From contig NC_134017.1 of assembly GCF_040712315.1 (NCBI RefSeq), forward strand, positions 21,415,822-21,479,821: a stretch of DNA of 64,000 nt. Reading direction: 5' to 3'. Made by a program: the position numbers and the translations under genes. Source of the DNA: Castanea sativa. Lineage: Eukaryota > Streptophyta > Magnoliopsida > Fagales > Fagaceae. A model generated the notes under the pieces. It was given only the letters and a program-made list of their open reading frames with translations, was not told the origin of the DNA and did not search any database. This document shows positions 50,298 to 61,369 of the stretch, piece after piece; position 1 is the first letter of the stretch, and each line of letters starts with the position of its first letter.

Positions 50298-51334
50298 TGT
50301 AAGGGACATATTTTTATGTAATTGACATATCTTTTGACAAAACGCATTTTACTTGTATTTCGGTAAATATAAGTAGATTCAAGATGATCATTACAAGTGG
50401 TTACATTGAAGACATGAAGATTACTCAAGAACTGCTTAAGAAATGTGCAATCTACGGGTCTCGATACCTCTTCAACAGAAGCTCGATCTGTCGAGATTCA
50501 TTAAAGCTCGACACATGTCTTGATCTATTGAGCTTAAGAGATTCAGACTATAGCCAGCAATGTTTTTATTATAAAATGCTATTTGTTTATGGGTTTTTAT
50601 AATTCTTATTGGACTAGGAAAGCCCAAGGTTTATGTATACCTATTTGGAATAGGAGAGCCCATTGAGCTTCTATTTAAATAAGGAGGTGGAGAAAAAAAC
50701 CTAACCTTAGAGAGCTTCATAAGGTTTTCTTTTTGAAACCTTAGCCGCCTCCTATAGAAGAAAAAGTTCTTGCTGCGTTTTTTGTATGCCATTAGGTTCT
50801 ATAGCCAAGCAAAGTCTCTCACACCATCATTGAAGATCTTATTGGTGTTTCTATACGAAATTGTTATAAATCAACTACATCAATCAAAGGGTTGTTGTGG
50901 AGTTAGTTACGTACTGGGATTCGTGCAAAGGAGTTAGTCACGTACTGGGATCCGTACATCATTGGTTAGTCACATACTGGATTCATGCATTAAATGGAAA
51001 GATTACTGTTACAATACAAGCTCAATTTGGTATTGGGGTAAGTGTTCAATTGTAGGTTGGTATTTCGGGATAGGCTAAAGGGTTTGGTAAGATTCCTTAT
51101 ACTTGTAACTACTTGTGATTGATAATAGTGGATTCTTGGGAGTGATGACCTTAAAATCATCCGATGGAGTTTTTTCCTTTGTGGTTTTCCCCATTCATAA
51201 ATAAATCACCCGTGTCAAATTTATTTTTCGCTGCATTTAGTATAATTGGTGATTTGTTTGTGCTACCACGCTATTGCATGTAATTGAAATTAATTAATTA
51301 ATTTGCAAGGGGTCAATATATTTTTGCCTTATCA
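50298..51334 (+). mobile_element. solo LTR of the pol-less element family (1037 bp)
   Basis: Starts TGTAAGGGACATA and ends GCCTTATCA, in the opposite orientation to the nested element. It shares with those LTRs TTTTATGTAATTG, the TTTGACAAAA block, GGAGTGATGACCTTAAAATCA, GCTGCATTTAGT and GTGATTTGTTTGTGCTACCACG. Its middle differs (GAAAGCCCAAGG, TATTTAAATAAGGAGG). It is flanked by a perfect AATGT duplication (50293-50297 and 51335-51339) and has no internal region, which is what LTR-LTR recombination leaves. Confidence 0.88.
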
Positions 51335-52697
51335 AATGTGAAAAAAAAAGGGAACCACCAAATATGACAAAAGAACAGTTATATGTAATGTTGGAACTAC
51401 ACAATGTAAGGATGGAACCATCAAATGCGAGAAAAAAATAAATGAACCACCAAATATGACAAAAGAACAGTCACATGATGTTGGAACTGCACAATGTGAG
51501 GATGTAACCATCAACTATAAGAAAATAAAAATAAAGAAACCACCGAATGTGACAAGAATACAATCACATGTCATGTTGGTATTGCATCATGTGAGATGAA
51601 ACTGTCAAATATGAAAAAAAATGAACCACCAAATGTAATAGAAGTACTATAAAATGTTATGTTGGTACTACCAAATGTAACAATGGAATAATCAAATGTG
51701 AGAAAAAATAAAGGAACCGCTAAATGTGACAAAAAAACAGTGACATATGATGTTGGTACTGCATAGTGTGAGGATGAAATTGTCAAATGTGAGACATAAA
51801 AGGGAACTATCAAATGTGACAAAAGTACTGTCAAATGTTATGTTAGTACTGCCAAATATGACAATGGAATAATCAAATGTGAGAAAAAAAATAAGGGAAC
51901 CACCAAATGTGACAAAAGAATAGTCACATGTGATGTTGAAATTGCACAGTGTTAGGATGAAACTATCAAATGCGAGAAAAATAAAGGAACCACCAAATGT
52001 GACCAAAGAACAGTCACATGTGACGTTAGAACTGCATGATGTGAGGATGGAATCATCAAAGGTGAGAAAAAAAAACACCAAGTGTGACAAAAGTACAATC
52101 ACATGTGATGTTTGTATTGCATAATGTAAGAATGAAACCATCAAATGTGAGGAAAAAAATAAGGAACCACCAAATGTGACAAAAGAACTGTCAAATGTGA
52201 TGTTAGAACTGAACAATGTGAGGATGATCGTCAAACGTGAGAAAAAAAAGGAACCACCAAATGTGTCAAAAATATTGTCAAATATAATGTTGGAACAGCA
52301 TAATATGAGGATAGAACAATCAAATGTAATAAAAAAAATAAAGGAACCACCAAATGTGAAAAAAGAACAATCACATGTCATGTTAGTACTGCACAATGTG
52401 AGGATGAAACCATCAAATGTGAGAAAAAAAAAAGGGAACCATCAAATGTGACAAAAGAACTATCAAATGTGATGTTGGAACTGCATAATGTGAGGATGGA
52501 ATCATCAAATGTGAGAAAAAATAAAGGAAGCACCAAATGTGACAAAAGAATTGTTAAATGTGATGTTGGAACTGCAAAATGTGACGATGGAACCGTCAAA
52601 TGTGAGAAAAAATAAAGGAACCGCCAAATGTGACAAAAGAATAGTCACATGTAATGTTGAAATTGCACAATGTGAGAATGAAACCATCAAATGTGAT
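51335..52697. repeat. minisatellite, right block
   Basis: About 15 units of roughly 90 bp, same consensus as the left block. Together the two blocks are about 1.6 kb. The array is open in reading frames on both strands over hundreds of bases (for example 52396-51692 minus), as expected when the unit length is a multiple of three or close to it. I do not treat these frames as genes. Confidence 0.9.
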
Positions 52698-52857
52698 ATT
52701 TTGAAAATTTGGTATGGTAGGTTGCTTATTAGTGGGTACCGTACCTCCCCTTTTTTTGGGGAGTACCGTAGAATTGCCCTTTGTGGGGTATTAAACAATG
52801 CGTGTAAGGGATGAGATCTTTATTTATTAATCATTTTTTATGGATTTATTTATTTTT

Positions 52858-53410
52858 GGGAAAATTACAACTTTCTCACTTATGATTTTACTGAAATTTA
52901 AGTTGCCTATCTGTGATTTAAAATTTGACACTTTACCTACTTGAAGTTTGACCGAAATTTGAGTTGCCTACCTGTGGTTTGAAATCTTATGATCCAAGTG
53001 TTCTGTTGGATTATTTTTGATCTTGTATTTTTATATTTTTGTGTTTTTGGAGGAAAGAGACATAAAAGTGGAGCAAAATTCTATATTTAGCCATGTTTTT
53101 AACAAAGGTGGGTTAAGGAAATCCAACTGAAATTTAAGTTGCCTATCTGTGGTTTGAAATCTCATGATGCAAGTGTTCCGTTAGATTATTTTTGGTCTTA
53201 TTTGATCTTGTATTTATATGTTTTTTGTGTTTTTGGAGGAAAGAGACAAAAAAGTGGAGCAAAATTATATATTTAGCCATGTTTTTAACAAAGGTGGGTT
53301 AAGGAAATCTAACTAAGCTAACCTCAAGTTGGTAAAGTGTCAAATTTCAAATCATATGTAGGCAACTTAAATTTTGGCTAAACCACAAGTAAGTAAGTTG
53401 CAATTTGCCC
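52858..53410. mobile_element. Mutator-like non-autonomous element with long TIRs, 553 bp
   Basis: Left end GGGAAAATTACAACTT and right end AAGTTGCAATTTGCCC are the tips of TIRs of about 95 bp, roughly 85 percent alike by eye. A 9-bp duplication TTTATTTTT is at 52849-52857 and 53411-53419. The interior has two direct copies of a block of about 175 bp (52952-53127 and 53128-53300: TTTGTGTTTTTGGAGGAAAG, AGTGGAGCAAAATT, CATGTTTTTAACAAAGGTGG). No ORF. Confidence 0.85.
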
Positions 53411-53423
53411 TTTATTTTTAAAT

Positions 53424-53560
53424 GAGAAGTGTTAGGTGTACAACACTTTTACAACAAATTATAAATGGTAAGTTATTATTGACTCTAATTTGAATCCACA
53501 ACTTAAATTTACTTTTTTGCCTATGTGTAACACCCAATAACAACCTACCAAATAAATTAG
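53424..53560. repeat. partial copy of the fold-back MITE at 31462
   Basis: AAGTGTTAGGTGTACAACAC, AAATGGTAAGTTATTATTG and CAACCTACCA correspond to the left half of the element at 31462-31642. The right half is not evident. Confidence 0.4.
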
Positions 53561-53918
53561 CAGTCATGCACAATCATTTTAATGATTATAATTTAGGAAA
53601 TACTACTTTGGTCTTAATTTACAATAATAAGAAAACTAAATTGAAAACATAGTATCAATGATCAAGATGGGTTTCAAATTTTTATCAAAAAAAGAAGATG
53701 GATTTCAAAAAAAAAAAAAAAAAATCAAGATGGGTTAACGTTTAAAAAATAACTAGCCTCTGAGCACGTGCGAGGCTCTTTTATTTTTTTTGAGAAAAAG
53801 TTAATAATTTGCATCTATTATAATTTGAGATTAATATATATTCCAATTACAAAAAAGCCTAGGAGTGTAATGAAAAAATTATTTCACCTACAAACGCTTA
53901 ACACTCATCACACCCCTA

Positions 53919-53958
<40 letters not shown>

Positions 53959-54381
53959 TGATTGGAAAATATATTAATTTATGGATGCAAATTATTAAAT
54001 TTTTCCCAAAAAAAATAAAAGAGCCTTTGCGCATGCACATGCTTAGAGGCTAAAATTCCGTAATTATCATATGGTTTTGGCAATTTTGTTTATGTAGTAA
54101 TCAATGTTTTATTGATTGGAAGATGATGCTATAATTTAGTATTAACCTTTAGGGGTGGAAAAAATAGATCCTTTGAAAATCTTATAAATTTACATATATT
54201 GAAAATGCATAATGAAATTGTAATTATTAAACTACTTACAAAATACATGTGAAGATATTTACAAAAGCTATTATAAAGAAGTTGATGCATCAATGTAGAA
54301 AATTGAAATATTTACATAAGGTAAAACTGTAAAATAATTCATTAGATCTGAATCATGGAATAGGTCTACTTCTTTACTCAA
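53561..54381. other. AT-rich region with poly-A and poly-T tracts
   Basis: A poly-T run of about 36 bp at 53922-53957, poly-A near 53708. GAGCACGTGCGAGGCTCTTTTATTTTTTTTG (53761-) and its near reverse complement at about 54006-54045 suggest another degraded inverted-repeat element. No gene. Confidence 0.45.
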
Positions 54382-54600
54382 CTAAATAATAATACAAACG
54401 TGAAATGCTACAAATTTGAATGGCGATTCAAATTGAAAGATTCCATTCTTTAGCCATCTTTTGGGACAAAATTCCTTTGCATCTTCTCCCCAAATATAAG
54501 GCATCCTACTCATGGCATAAGCCATGTAGTATAGCCCATCCCCTTTCTTCACTCTATACCCGTCAGGAAGAATGTCATTCATAAAAAAATCCTAGCTAAA
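54382..54600 (-). pseudogene. cytochrome P450 fragment, CYP704-like
   Basis: Minus strand. One exon-sized piece reading LPDGYRVKKGDGLYYMAYAM, SRMPYIWGEDAKEFCPKRWL, IFQFESPFKFVAFHV. This is the PERF region before the heme loop: the usual ERW reads KRW and PER reads PKR. It ends at FVAFHV, just before the FxxGxRxCxG heme-binding loop, which is absent. No other P450 exon is seen nearby. CYP704 enzymes are omega-hydroxylases of long-chain fatty acids; this copy cannot bind heme. Confidence 0.82.
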
Positions 54601-55397
54601 AGAAATGGTGAGAATATCCTTGGAAGCAGTTTGATAGAGAAACATGGTTGTTGTCATTTGCACTTCGTGGATCTTAATACTCCTTCATCCAAAGACATTG
54701 ATCAATTGAAGCTAAGATAAAACTGTAAATAGTCCAGAAATTTTGACATCAAATTTTAACACTAATTTTGATTAGATAATTACAATTATATAAAATACGG
54801 ACCAATGGTAAGAAAATCTCCTCAAGAACTCAATTGTTGTAGATTCTAATGAGATGTTGTGCACTTATATTCAACAAAATCCAACTTAAAAAAATCAATC
54901 TAAGAAGCTCAGTTCACGACAGGAAAAGTTTATCAAATCATGCTTTGTATTCAATAACTTCCTAAACAAATTGATCAATATTGGATCGAAACCATGGAGA
55001 CTTTTAATTTTTTCTTTAATATGGATGCATGTTGCATGATAATTATATAAATTTTTTTCAGTCGAATTATTATATAAAACAATCCCAACATAAGCATTAA
55101 AAAAACTATAATTTGAGAAACTCCATGCAAGATATGTTAAGCATCCTTTATCTTTGTTACATGAAAGCAATGGCTCTTTATCATTATAACCTAACATATT
55201 GAGTTTTTTTGATGTGTCCTAATTACATAACATTGTAAATAGGTATGTGTGTTTATGTCTACATGTGTATGTAGCTTATGTCGCATTCTTTGCCAAGAAC
55301 ATAGATCATGTTCAATGGAAATTGCATATTAGAAGGTTATTTATATATTTTTTAAAATGTATATGATTTGTTTATATCATTTAAAAAAAAAAAATCT

Positions 55398-55628
55398 TGT
55401 AATTCTAAGTGAGGCTACTAAAGTAAGCTGGCTAAAAATATTGTAATATCAAAAATCTATTTAAATAAACTTTGTGCTTCTTAACAAAAATAAAGTTTGT
55501 TCACAGGTGTAATTCTAAGTGAGGTTACTAAAGCAAGCTGGCTAAAAATATTGTAATACCAAAAATCTCTTTAAATAAACTTTGTGCGTCTACTGCTGCT
55601 TCTTAACAAAAATAAAGTTTGTTCACGA
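55398..55628. repeat. tandem duplication, two copies of about 110-120 bp
   Basis: GTAATTCTAAGTGAGG starts both copies (55398 and 55508); both run through CTAAAAATATTGTAATA and CAAAAATAAAGTTTGTTCAC. The second copy has an insertion of about 12 bp (GTCTACTGCTGC). Confidence 0.88.
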
Positions 55629-57769
55629 GATTGCAAACAACCAAAACATATGTTGTTTTAAAAAAATACAAACAACCCAAACATATTATAATTTATCAAT
55701 GCAACTGCTCAGCTTTTGAAGTATTGAAGAAACTAACTTGGTTCTACCTATATGTCATGCCTTGAAATTGACAATGTAGATCATACCTGAAGAGACAATT
55801 TCTTGACTTCTAGCCCCAAAAATAAAGCGGGCAAGCTTAGCTTAATTTCATCCTGTACACAATGGCCTACTAAATTATGTACAATAAGCTAAGAATCGTT
55901 TAAATAGTTAGAGGAGAACCTAATTGGTGAAATTTATTTGCTGCATAGTTGCAGTATGTTTACCTTAGTCCTTTAAATGCAAATATACCAAATTATGACC
56001 TATTAAAATACCATGAAAACATAAGTTGTGTCACATCTAAACTATGATTTCAGTGAATCAGCATGGTAGAATATAGATGCAAAATGAAAAGTACAATGAA
56101 AACCTAAAAAATAAAGTATTAACCACATACATATGAGGATTCTGTAAAGTGTAAATAATTAATACATAATGTGAAATAGTTGAAATATTAAATAAAAATG
56201 AAAAGTTTATATGCAAAGAAATGAAGTTATTGTAAATTTGTAATCAGTAAGCAACCTCTATTAATTTGGTTTCACTTCTTAAATCACAATTAGTGATGCA
56301 TGAGTAAACAAAATCCACATTAGTATATATTTTTCTAGTAAATTGCTATTGGGTCCATCAATTTATACTATCAGGTAAAGTAATTACACCAATCTTGCTT
56401 TCTCACAACTTTATTACTTGAGCGAAAAGAAAAAAAAAAAAAAAAGAAAAGAAAAAAAACTTAGTGGTGGAGAAGAAACGAAATAGTGTCATAAATGAGG
56501 ATGAAGAATTGAAGAATCTGTGAGTTAACAAATTCCATAGTAGGTAACTCACAAACTCCATAGTAGATAAACACAAACACCTAGAGGAAAAAAATTAAAA
56601 TTAATCATCAGCGATTATTGTCTACTTCAAGAAAAATTACAAATCAAAATCCAACCTAAGTATTAAAACAATAAAACCCTCCCATTCAACTAATTTGAAC
56701 ATTTTCCTCCATAGATAGATACCCAAAGTACCAATCCATTAATTTTACAAACTTTAAAACACAAATAGAAAGAGAGTTCAATAAAGGGAAAACCATACCT
56801 AATCGTACCCATGCTTCTTAGACTTTAGGTCGCTCAAAGGCTCTTCTATTAGTGTCCTTGTTTTATAAAGGTAATTTCTAACAACATCCACATAAATTAC
56901 AACCACTCCAAATTGTCCTTGAAATCATACAATTAAGTAATAGTGTCTCTCACCGAAACTACTCCAATTTGGCCTATGCGCAATCTAATAAATTTGTAAA
57001 TGAGTCAACCTCAAAAAGAGAGTGGCAAAAAAAAAAAAAAAAACCCAACTATTTTAATGCAATAAAGTCTGCATAGAGATTTATAAAAGACCTCACAAAC
57101 CATAAAACCAAATCTCCTTGTGTGACATACAATTACTCCACACTCTTCTTTACAATATACGCTACCCAACAGCTTGTAAAAACTTCCATCTCAATATCCA
57201 ATTTTTTTTTAAATGATTACAAAGCAAGGAAAATAATGGGATCTAGTGCAACATTGCAACGAAATTCCCTTGGACATCTTTGAAATTTAACATCACTGTG
57301 AATTAAAGTTAAAAACTACTGTTCTTGGAAAACTCGGTTGGAATCTCCTAACATCATTGAAGCGAAACCATAGAAAAACATGTGAAAGAAAAACTTAAAG
57401 GCAAACCTTTGGGTATTGTAGTTTTGCTGAAGAAAGTGTACTGGCTGAGAGAGAGGTAGAAAGAATCTTTGCCCATGATAAGTTTATAACTGGTGGGTTT
57501 GTTTAATTTGAATATTATTTGTGGAGTGAAGAAGGTGGGAGATGTGAATAACACGTGTGTAGACAATCGATTTTGCACCCATGATTTAATCAAGGAAGAT
57601 GATTGGAGTGACCATCCATGTACCAAAAAAAAAAAATCATTCTTGCATTACATGTATCATTTGTCTTTGCATCACATGCATCAATTTTTTCTTGCATTGC
57701 ATGCATCAATTCATTCATTGCATATCATAACAATGATCTTGAGATTCTAATGATCGTAACAGTGTGTCT
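55629..57769. other. AT-rich region, no gene seen
   Basis: Poly-A runs near 56430 and 57030; three short TTGCATTxCATGxATCA repeats at 57640-57720. No recognisable coding sequence. Confidence 0.5.
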
Positions 57770-59540
57770 AATTTCTAAATCAAACCATCGGATCGAAAGA
57801 TATCGTATGATCAAGTTTGCATGGTCCATATGCATTGCGTCTAGGAAGAGTCGACCACACACGATTAATTTAAATTAGTTCTAATTGGTTGAACAATTAA
57901 AATTAATTAAATAATTTTGTGATTGATTGATAATTAGTGTTTAAGATAGGGATGCATGCATGGGAATAAAAGGGATGATTGGATAACAATAAAATTGTAG
58001 ATAATCTGAACTTTATCAGGATTTATTTTAAGGGATTTATCCACAAGATAATTGTTCTTAAAAAGCCTGAATTATCTGGAAAAGAGATAAAAAATTATGG
58101 ACGGGGGATGAAAATACGTATAGATACAAGGATTGGTCAAAAAACCCTAGAAAGAGAGTCCAAATGGCACTCAAACATGGAAGTACGTTCGGCATCCAAG
58201 AGCCAATTCGGCACTTTTGGAGTGCCAAATTGCCATCATGTGAGATTTGGCCCAATGGCCTTCGGGCGTCGATAAGGCATACGCTTTTCAACCTTTTTGC
58301 AAAAGGATGAGTCAGGAATCACATCCTAATCGTCCATGCCTATTTTTTAGAGATTTCTGGCCTCTAGAAATAGAGTTTGGGTCACATCATTCAACACCTT
58401 TTTTTTTACGCTCTAAGAGGAATACTTTTTTAGACTTACAAATTGCTTATATTCTTTAATCCTCTTTGAGATTTACTACAAGAATTAGGATTTTTAGGTT
58501 TTAAAGAGAACTTAATAAGTTTCTTTGAACCCTAAAACATTCTCGCAAGTAAAAGAGTGCTCATGCAAGAGGTTGCTTTCTAGTCCTTTTGTTTTTATGT
58601 TTCTCTAATCATGATGATGCATGCTTTCTTGTTTTTAAATATTCATATTCTGATTTGTTAGTTTAGATTATCAAAATATGCTCTTGATTCTTTTATTGTT
58701 ATTATATACTAAACTAATTTTTCTTCAAAATAAAACGAATCTACATCTTCTTAGATGTAAATCTGAATTTTTTTTCAAAATAAAACGGATCTATATCTTT
58801 CTTAGATGTAGATCTAAATTTTTCTTAAGATAAAAAGGGATTTTGTATCTTTTTAGATACAGATCTAATTTTTTGCATGCAGATTTTTGAAATAAAGAAA
58901 GAGATCATGAATTGTTGTCTTGTTGTTTGTTTTGTTTGAGTCATGTAGTATGAAATTATTTTGTGAATGAGATCCTTTCTATAAAAAAATAAAAATAAAA
59001 ATAAAAATTCTTTTTCAAATATAAAAACATATTCGAATTTTTAAACCAACCAAAAGACTTTGTTTTTATTAAATAAAAATAGATCTGAATTTTCTTTTCA
59101 AAAACCATTTTTTTTACACATACAAAACAGATCTGAGTTTTCAAAATCAATTCTTTCTAATCATTAAAACAGATCTGAAATTTTTTGAAACAAAAAGAGG
59201 ATACATTCATAAATGGTTTTGTGTGGTTTAGTTTATTTCACATGTTCAACATATCAATCATGACATGCATAAAATGGTACATTGGTCACAAGAGTCTAGA
59301 AGACCAGACTTCGTTCAGGCGGAATGAGTGCCTAACACCTTCTCATTCTGTAACCTAGCCTTCGGATTTAGAATTTTTTGGTTAAGTAAATCTTGCTTTA
59401 TCTTTATTTCTATTTTGGGTAGATTATAACTAGGATAAAATGCCGTGTATTTTTGGTAGATTGTAAATAGGACCCAAAGCTATGTAAAGTTCAAATTTTC
59501 AAAGTTGTATCTTTTTTGTATTCAATCAATGGAATGAAAC
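57770..59540 (+). repeat. probable solo LTR or LTR remnant, gypsy type
   Basis: No ORF of note. GGAAGAGTCGACCACACACGATTA near 57845, and a terminal GACTTCGTTCAGGCGGAATGAGTGCCTAACACCTTCTCATTC-type segment near 59310-59345, resemble gypsy LTRs I have seen in other plants. Ends and target duplication could not be fixed. It contains an AGATCT-rich repeat (58710-59190). Confidence 0.35.
58710..59190. repeat. degenerate tandem repeat with AGATCT motif
   Basis: Three tight units of 50-57 bp (TTTTTCTTCAAAATAAAACG, GATGTAAATCTGAATTT) followed by looser copies; AGATCTGA or AGATCTAA recurs at about 58829, 58861, 59081, 59128 and 59170. Confidence 0.6.
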
Positions 59541-60284
59541 AATTCAGTCATTTTTTTATTTAGTTTTTCTTATTTTTTATACATAAAAAATAAGTGGCAG
59601 AAATAGTGGCAAAAAATAAGCACACCACAAAAACCACTTTCTCAAGCTTTGTCCCTACTTAAACTTAGGGAAATAGAGGTATTTTGGAAAAAAAAAAATC
59701 CGGTCCAAATAAGGAAGCCCCTTAAATAGTAGTATAGATAATCAATGTGAATTGTTATATCTAGGGGCAGAAAAATTTCATAGAATTTAAGAAGTAATCA
59801 ACTATAATAATAGAAAATTTGAAGAAGAATAGAAACCCAATGAAAAATAGATTCACAAAACTGATTGGTCTATATTGAACAGAAATTCAAGCAACCCAAG
59901 GAAATAATAAAACAGAGCAAAGAAATTGAGAGAGAGCTTAATGGAATTGGAAATGTGTTTCCTTGATTCACATTGATTTTGATACAAGATCAATATATAG
60001 ATACATACTGATTCCGTAAAGATTGGGTCAGACTAACAAAATGAAATAAATTTGAAGAAATTATAGTTTACCATCCTAATTTATACACTAGATTACACTT
60101 TGTACCTTAACTATTTAAATGCACACTTTACACCCTAAACTATAACCCTTGTTATCCTCCTGGAGACTTGTACTCGTGGAGTGACCACCTCACCAAGGGA
60201 GCACATTGGTATTTAGATAGAAATTAATAGTACATGATTTGCACATGATTTTTACTTAGGTGGCACACTATTTAAATACCAAGA

Positions 60285-61006
60285 TCCTGCCTTGCCTTAG
60301 CTTCCCTCATTCTCCTCGCTCCACCAGCGGTTTTATGCTCTTCCATTGCCTCATCTCCTACCTTTTTCCTTCTAGTGCGATTTTTCACAAGCTTCTCCTT
60401 AGCAACTTTTGTCTCTACTCAATTCTAGATGAACTCTATGTTCTCTGCTCCAGTGGTTGGTATTGCCAATGGTGTTGCTGGTGGCTGGGGAAACCTAGGT
60501 GGTGGAGCAACACAGCTGATTATGCCCATAGTGTTTGGGGTCATCCGTGACATTGTTCTAGTCAAATTTACAGCTTGGAGAATTGCTTTTTTTATACCTG
60601 CTTTTTTTCAAACATTATCAGCATTTGCAGTTCTTATCTTTGGTCAGGACATGCTTGATGGGAACTTCCATGGCCTGAAAAAAATCTAGAGAGAAGGCAA
60701 GAGATAAATTTTCATGGGTTTCCTATTATGGGATCACAAATTATAGAGGATGGATTATGGCTTTGACTTATGGCTATTGCTTTGGGGTAGAACTGACAGT
60801 GGATAACATAATAGCAGAGTATTTTTTTGATAGATTCAATCTAAATCTCTCCATTGTAGGAATAATAGCAGCAAGTTTCGGGTTAGCAAATCTGTTCTCT
60901 CGACTTGGGGGAGGGATTCTCTCAGACATAGTGGCAAAGAGGTTTGGAATGAAGGGAAGGCTATGGAACTTGTGGGTGGTGCAAACCTTGGGAGGTGTTT
61001 TCTACA
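60285..61006 (+). pseudogene. nitrate transporter NRT2 remnant (NRT2.7-like)
   Basis: High-affinity nitrate/H+ symporter of the MFS/NNP family, 12-span membrane protein. Visible: ASLILLAPPAVLC, VRFFTSFSLATFVSTQF, MFSAPVVGIANGVAGGWGNLGGGATQ (the NNP signature, near 60459-60510), FTAWRIAFFIPAF, then in a second frame [51 protein letters not shown] and [21 protein letters not shown] at 60426-60428 replaces the tryptophan expected after QF; TAG at about 60687 and a frameshift near 60690 follow. The N-terminus is missing and a copia LTR begins at 61007, so the C-terminus, if any, lies beyond the window. Similarity is closer to the NRT2.7 type than to NRT2.1, by memory. Confidence 0.88.
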
Positions 61007-61160
61007 TGTTAACGTGTATTAGGTTGTGGGTTTTAGGCCCACCTTATTTACTTGTACAACACTCTTATTTGTACTACACACATCTACCTCCTATATAAAG
61101 ACATTCATGTATATTCTATTATTCTGAGAGATACAATACATTCATTTAGTATTTCTAACA
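61007..61160 (+). repeat. 5' LTR of copia C (154 bp)
   Basis: Starts TGTTAACGTGTATTAGG and ends GTATTTCTAACA. A TATA-like CTATATAAAG lies near 61091-61100. Very short LTRs are usual for RE1/Retrofit-type copia elements. Confidence 0.85.
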
Positions 61161-61173
61161 TGATATCGAGCCG
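61161..61173 (+). other. primer-binding site of copia C
   Basis: TGATATCGAGCCG directly after the LTR; a one-or-two-base variant of the tRNA-Met complement TGGTATCAGAGCC. Confidence 0.75.
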
Positions 61174-61369
61174 TTGCTCTAATTTTCTTGTGTCTTGTCT
61201 TTTTTGGTATTTTCTGCTGCCTCGACTTCTTCAGTCAGTAAACCTTTTTTATGTTCTCTCTCTTGGTTGCTCCATCGCCGTCAAAAGTACTCATGGTTGA
61301 ATCTCTGCCGCCAAGACCACTGCCTCCGTCGGATCTTTAACATCGTAGCTCGGATTAGGACATAAGACA

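Noticed and set aside
51692..52396. A 234-codon minus-strand frame
   Set aside because: It is a reading of the minisatellite; repeats in the peptide follow the DNA period and nothing else supports a gene.
57354..58459. Several short open frames in both directions
   Set aside because: No domain, AT-rich and overlapping; probably chance frames in an LTR-like remnant.
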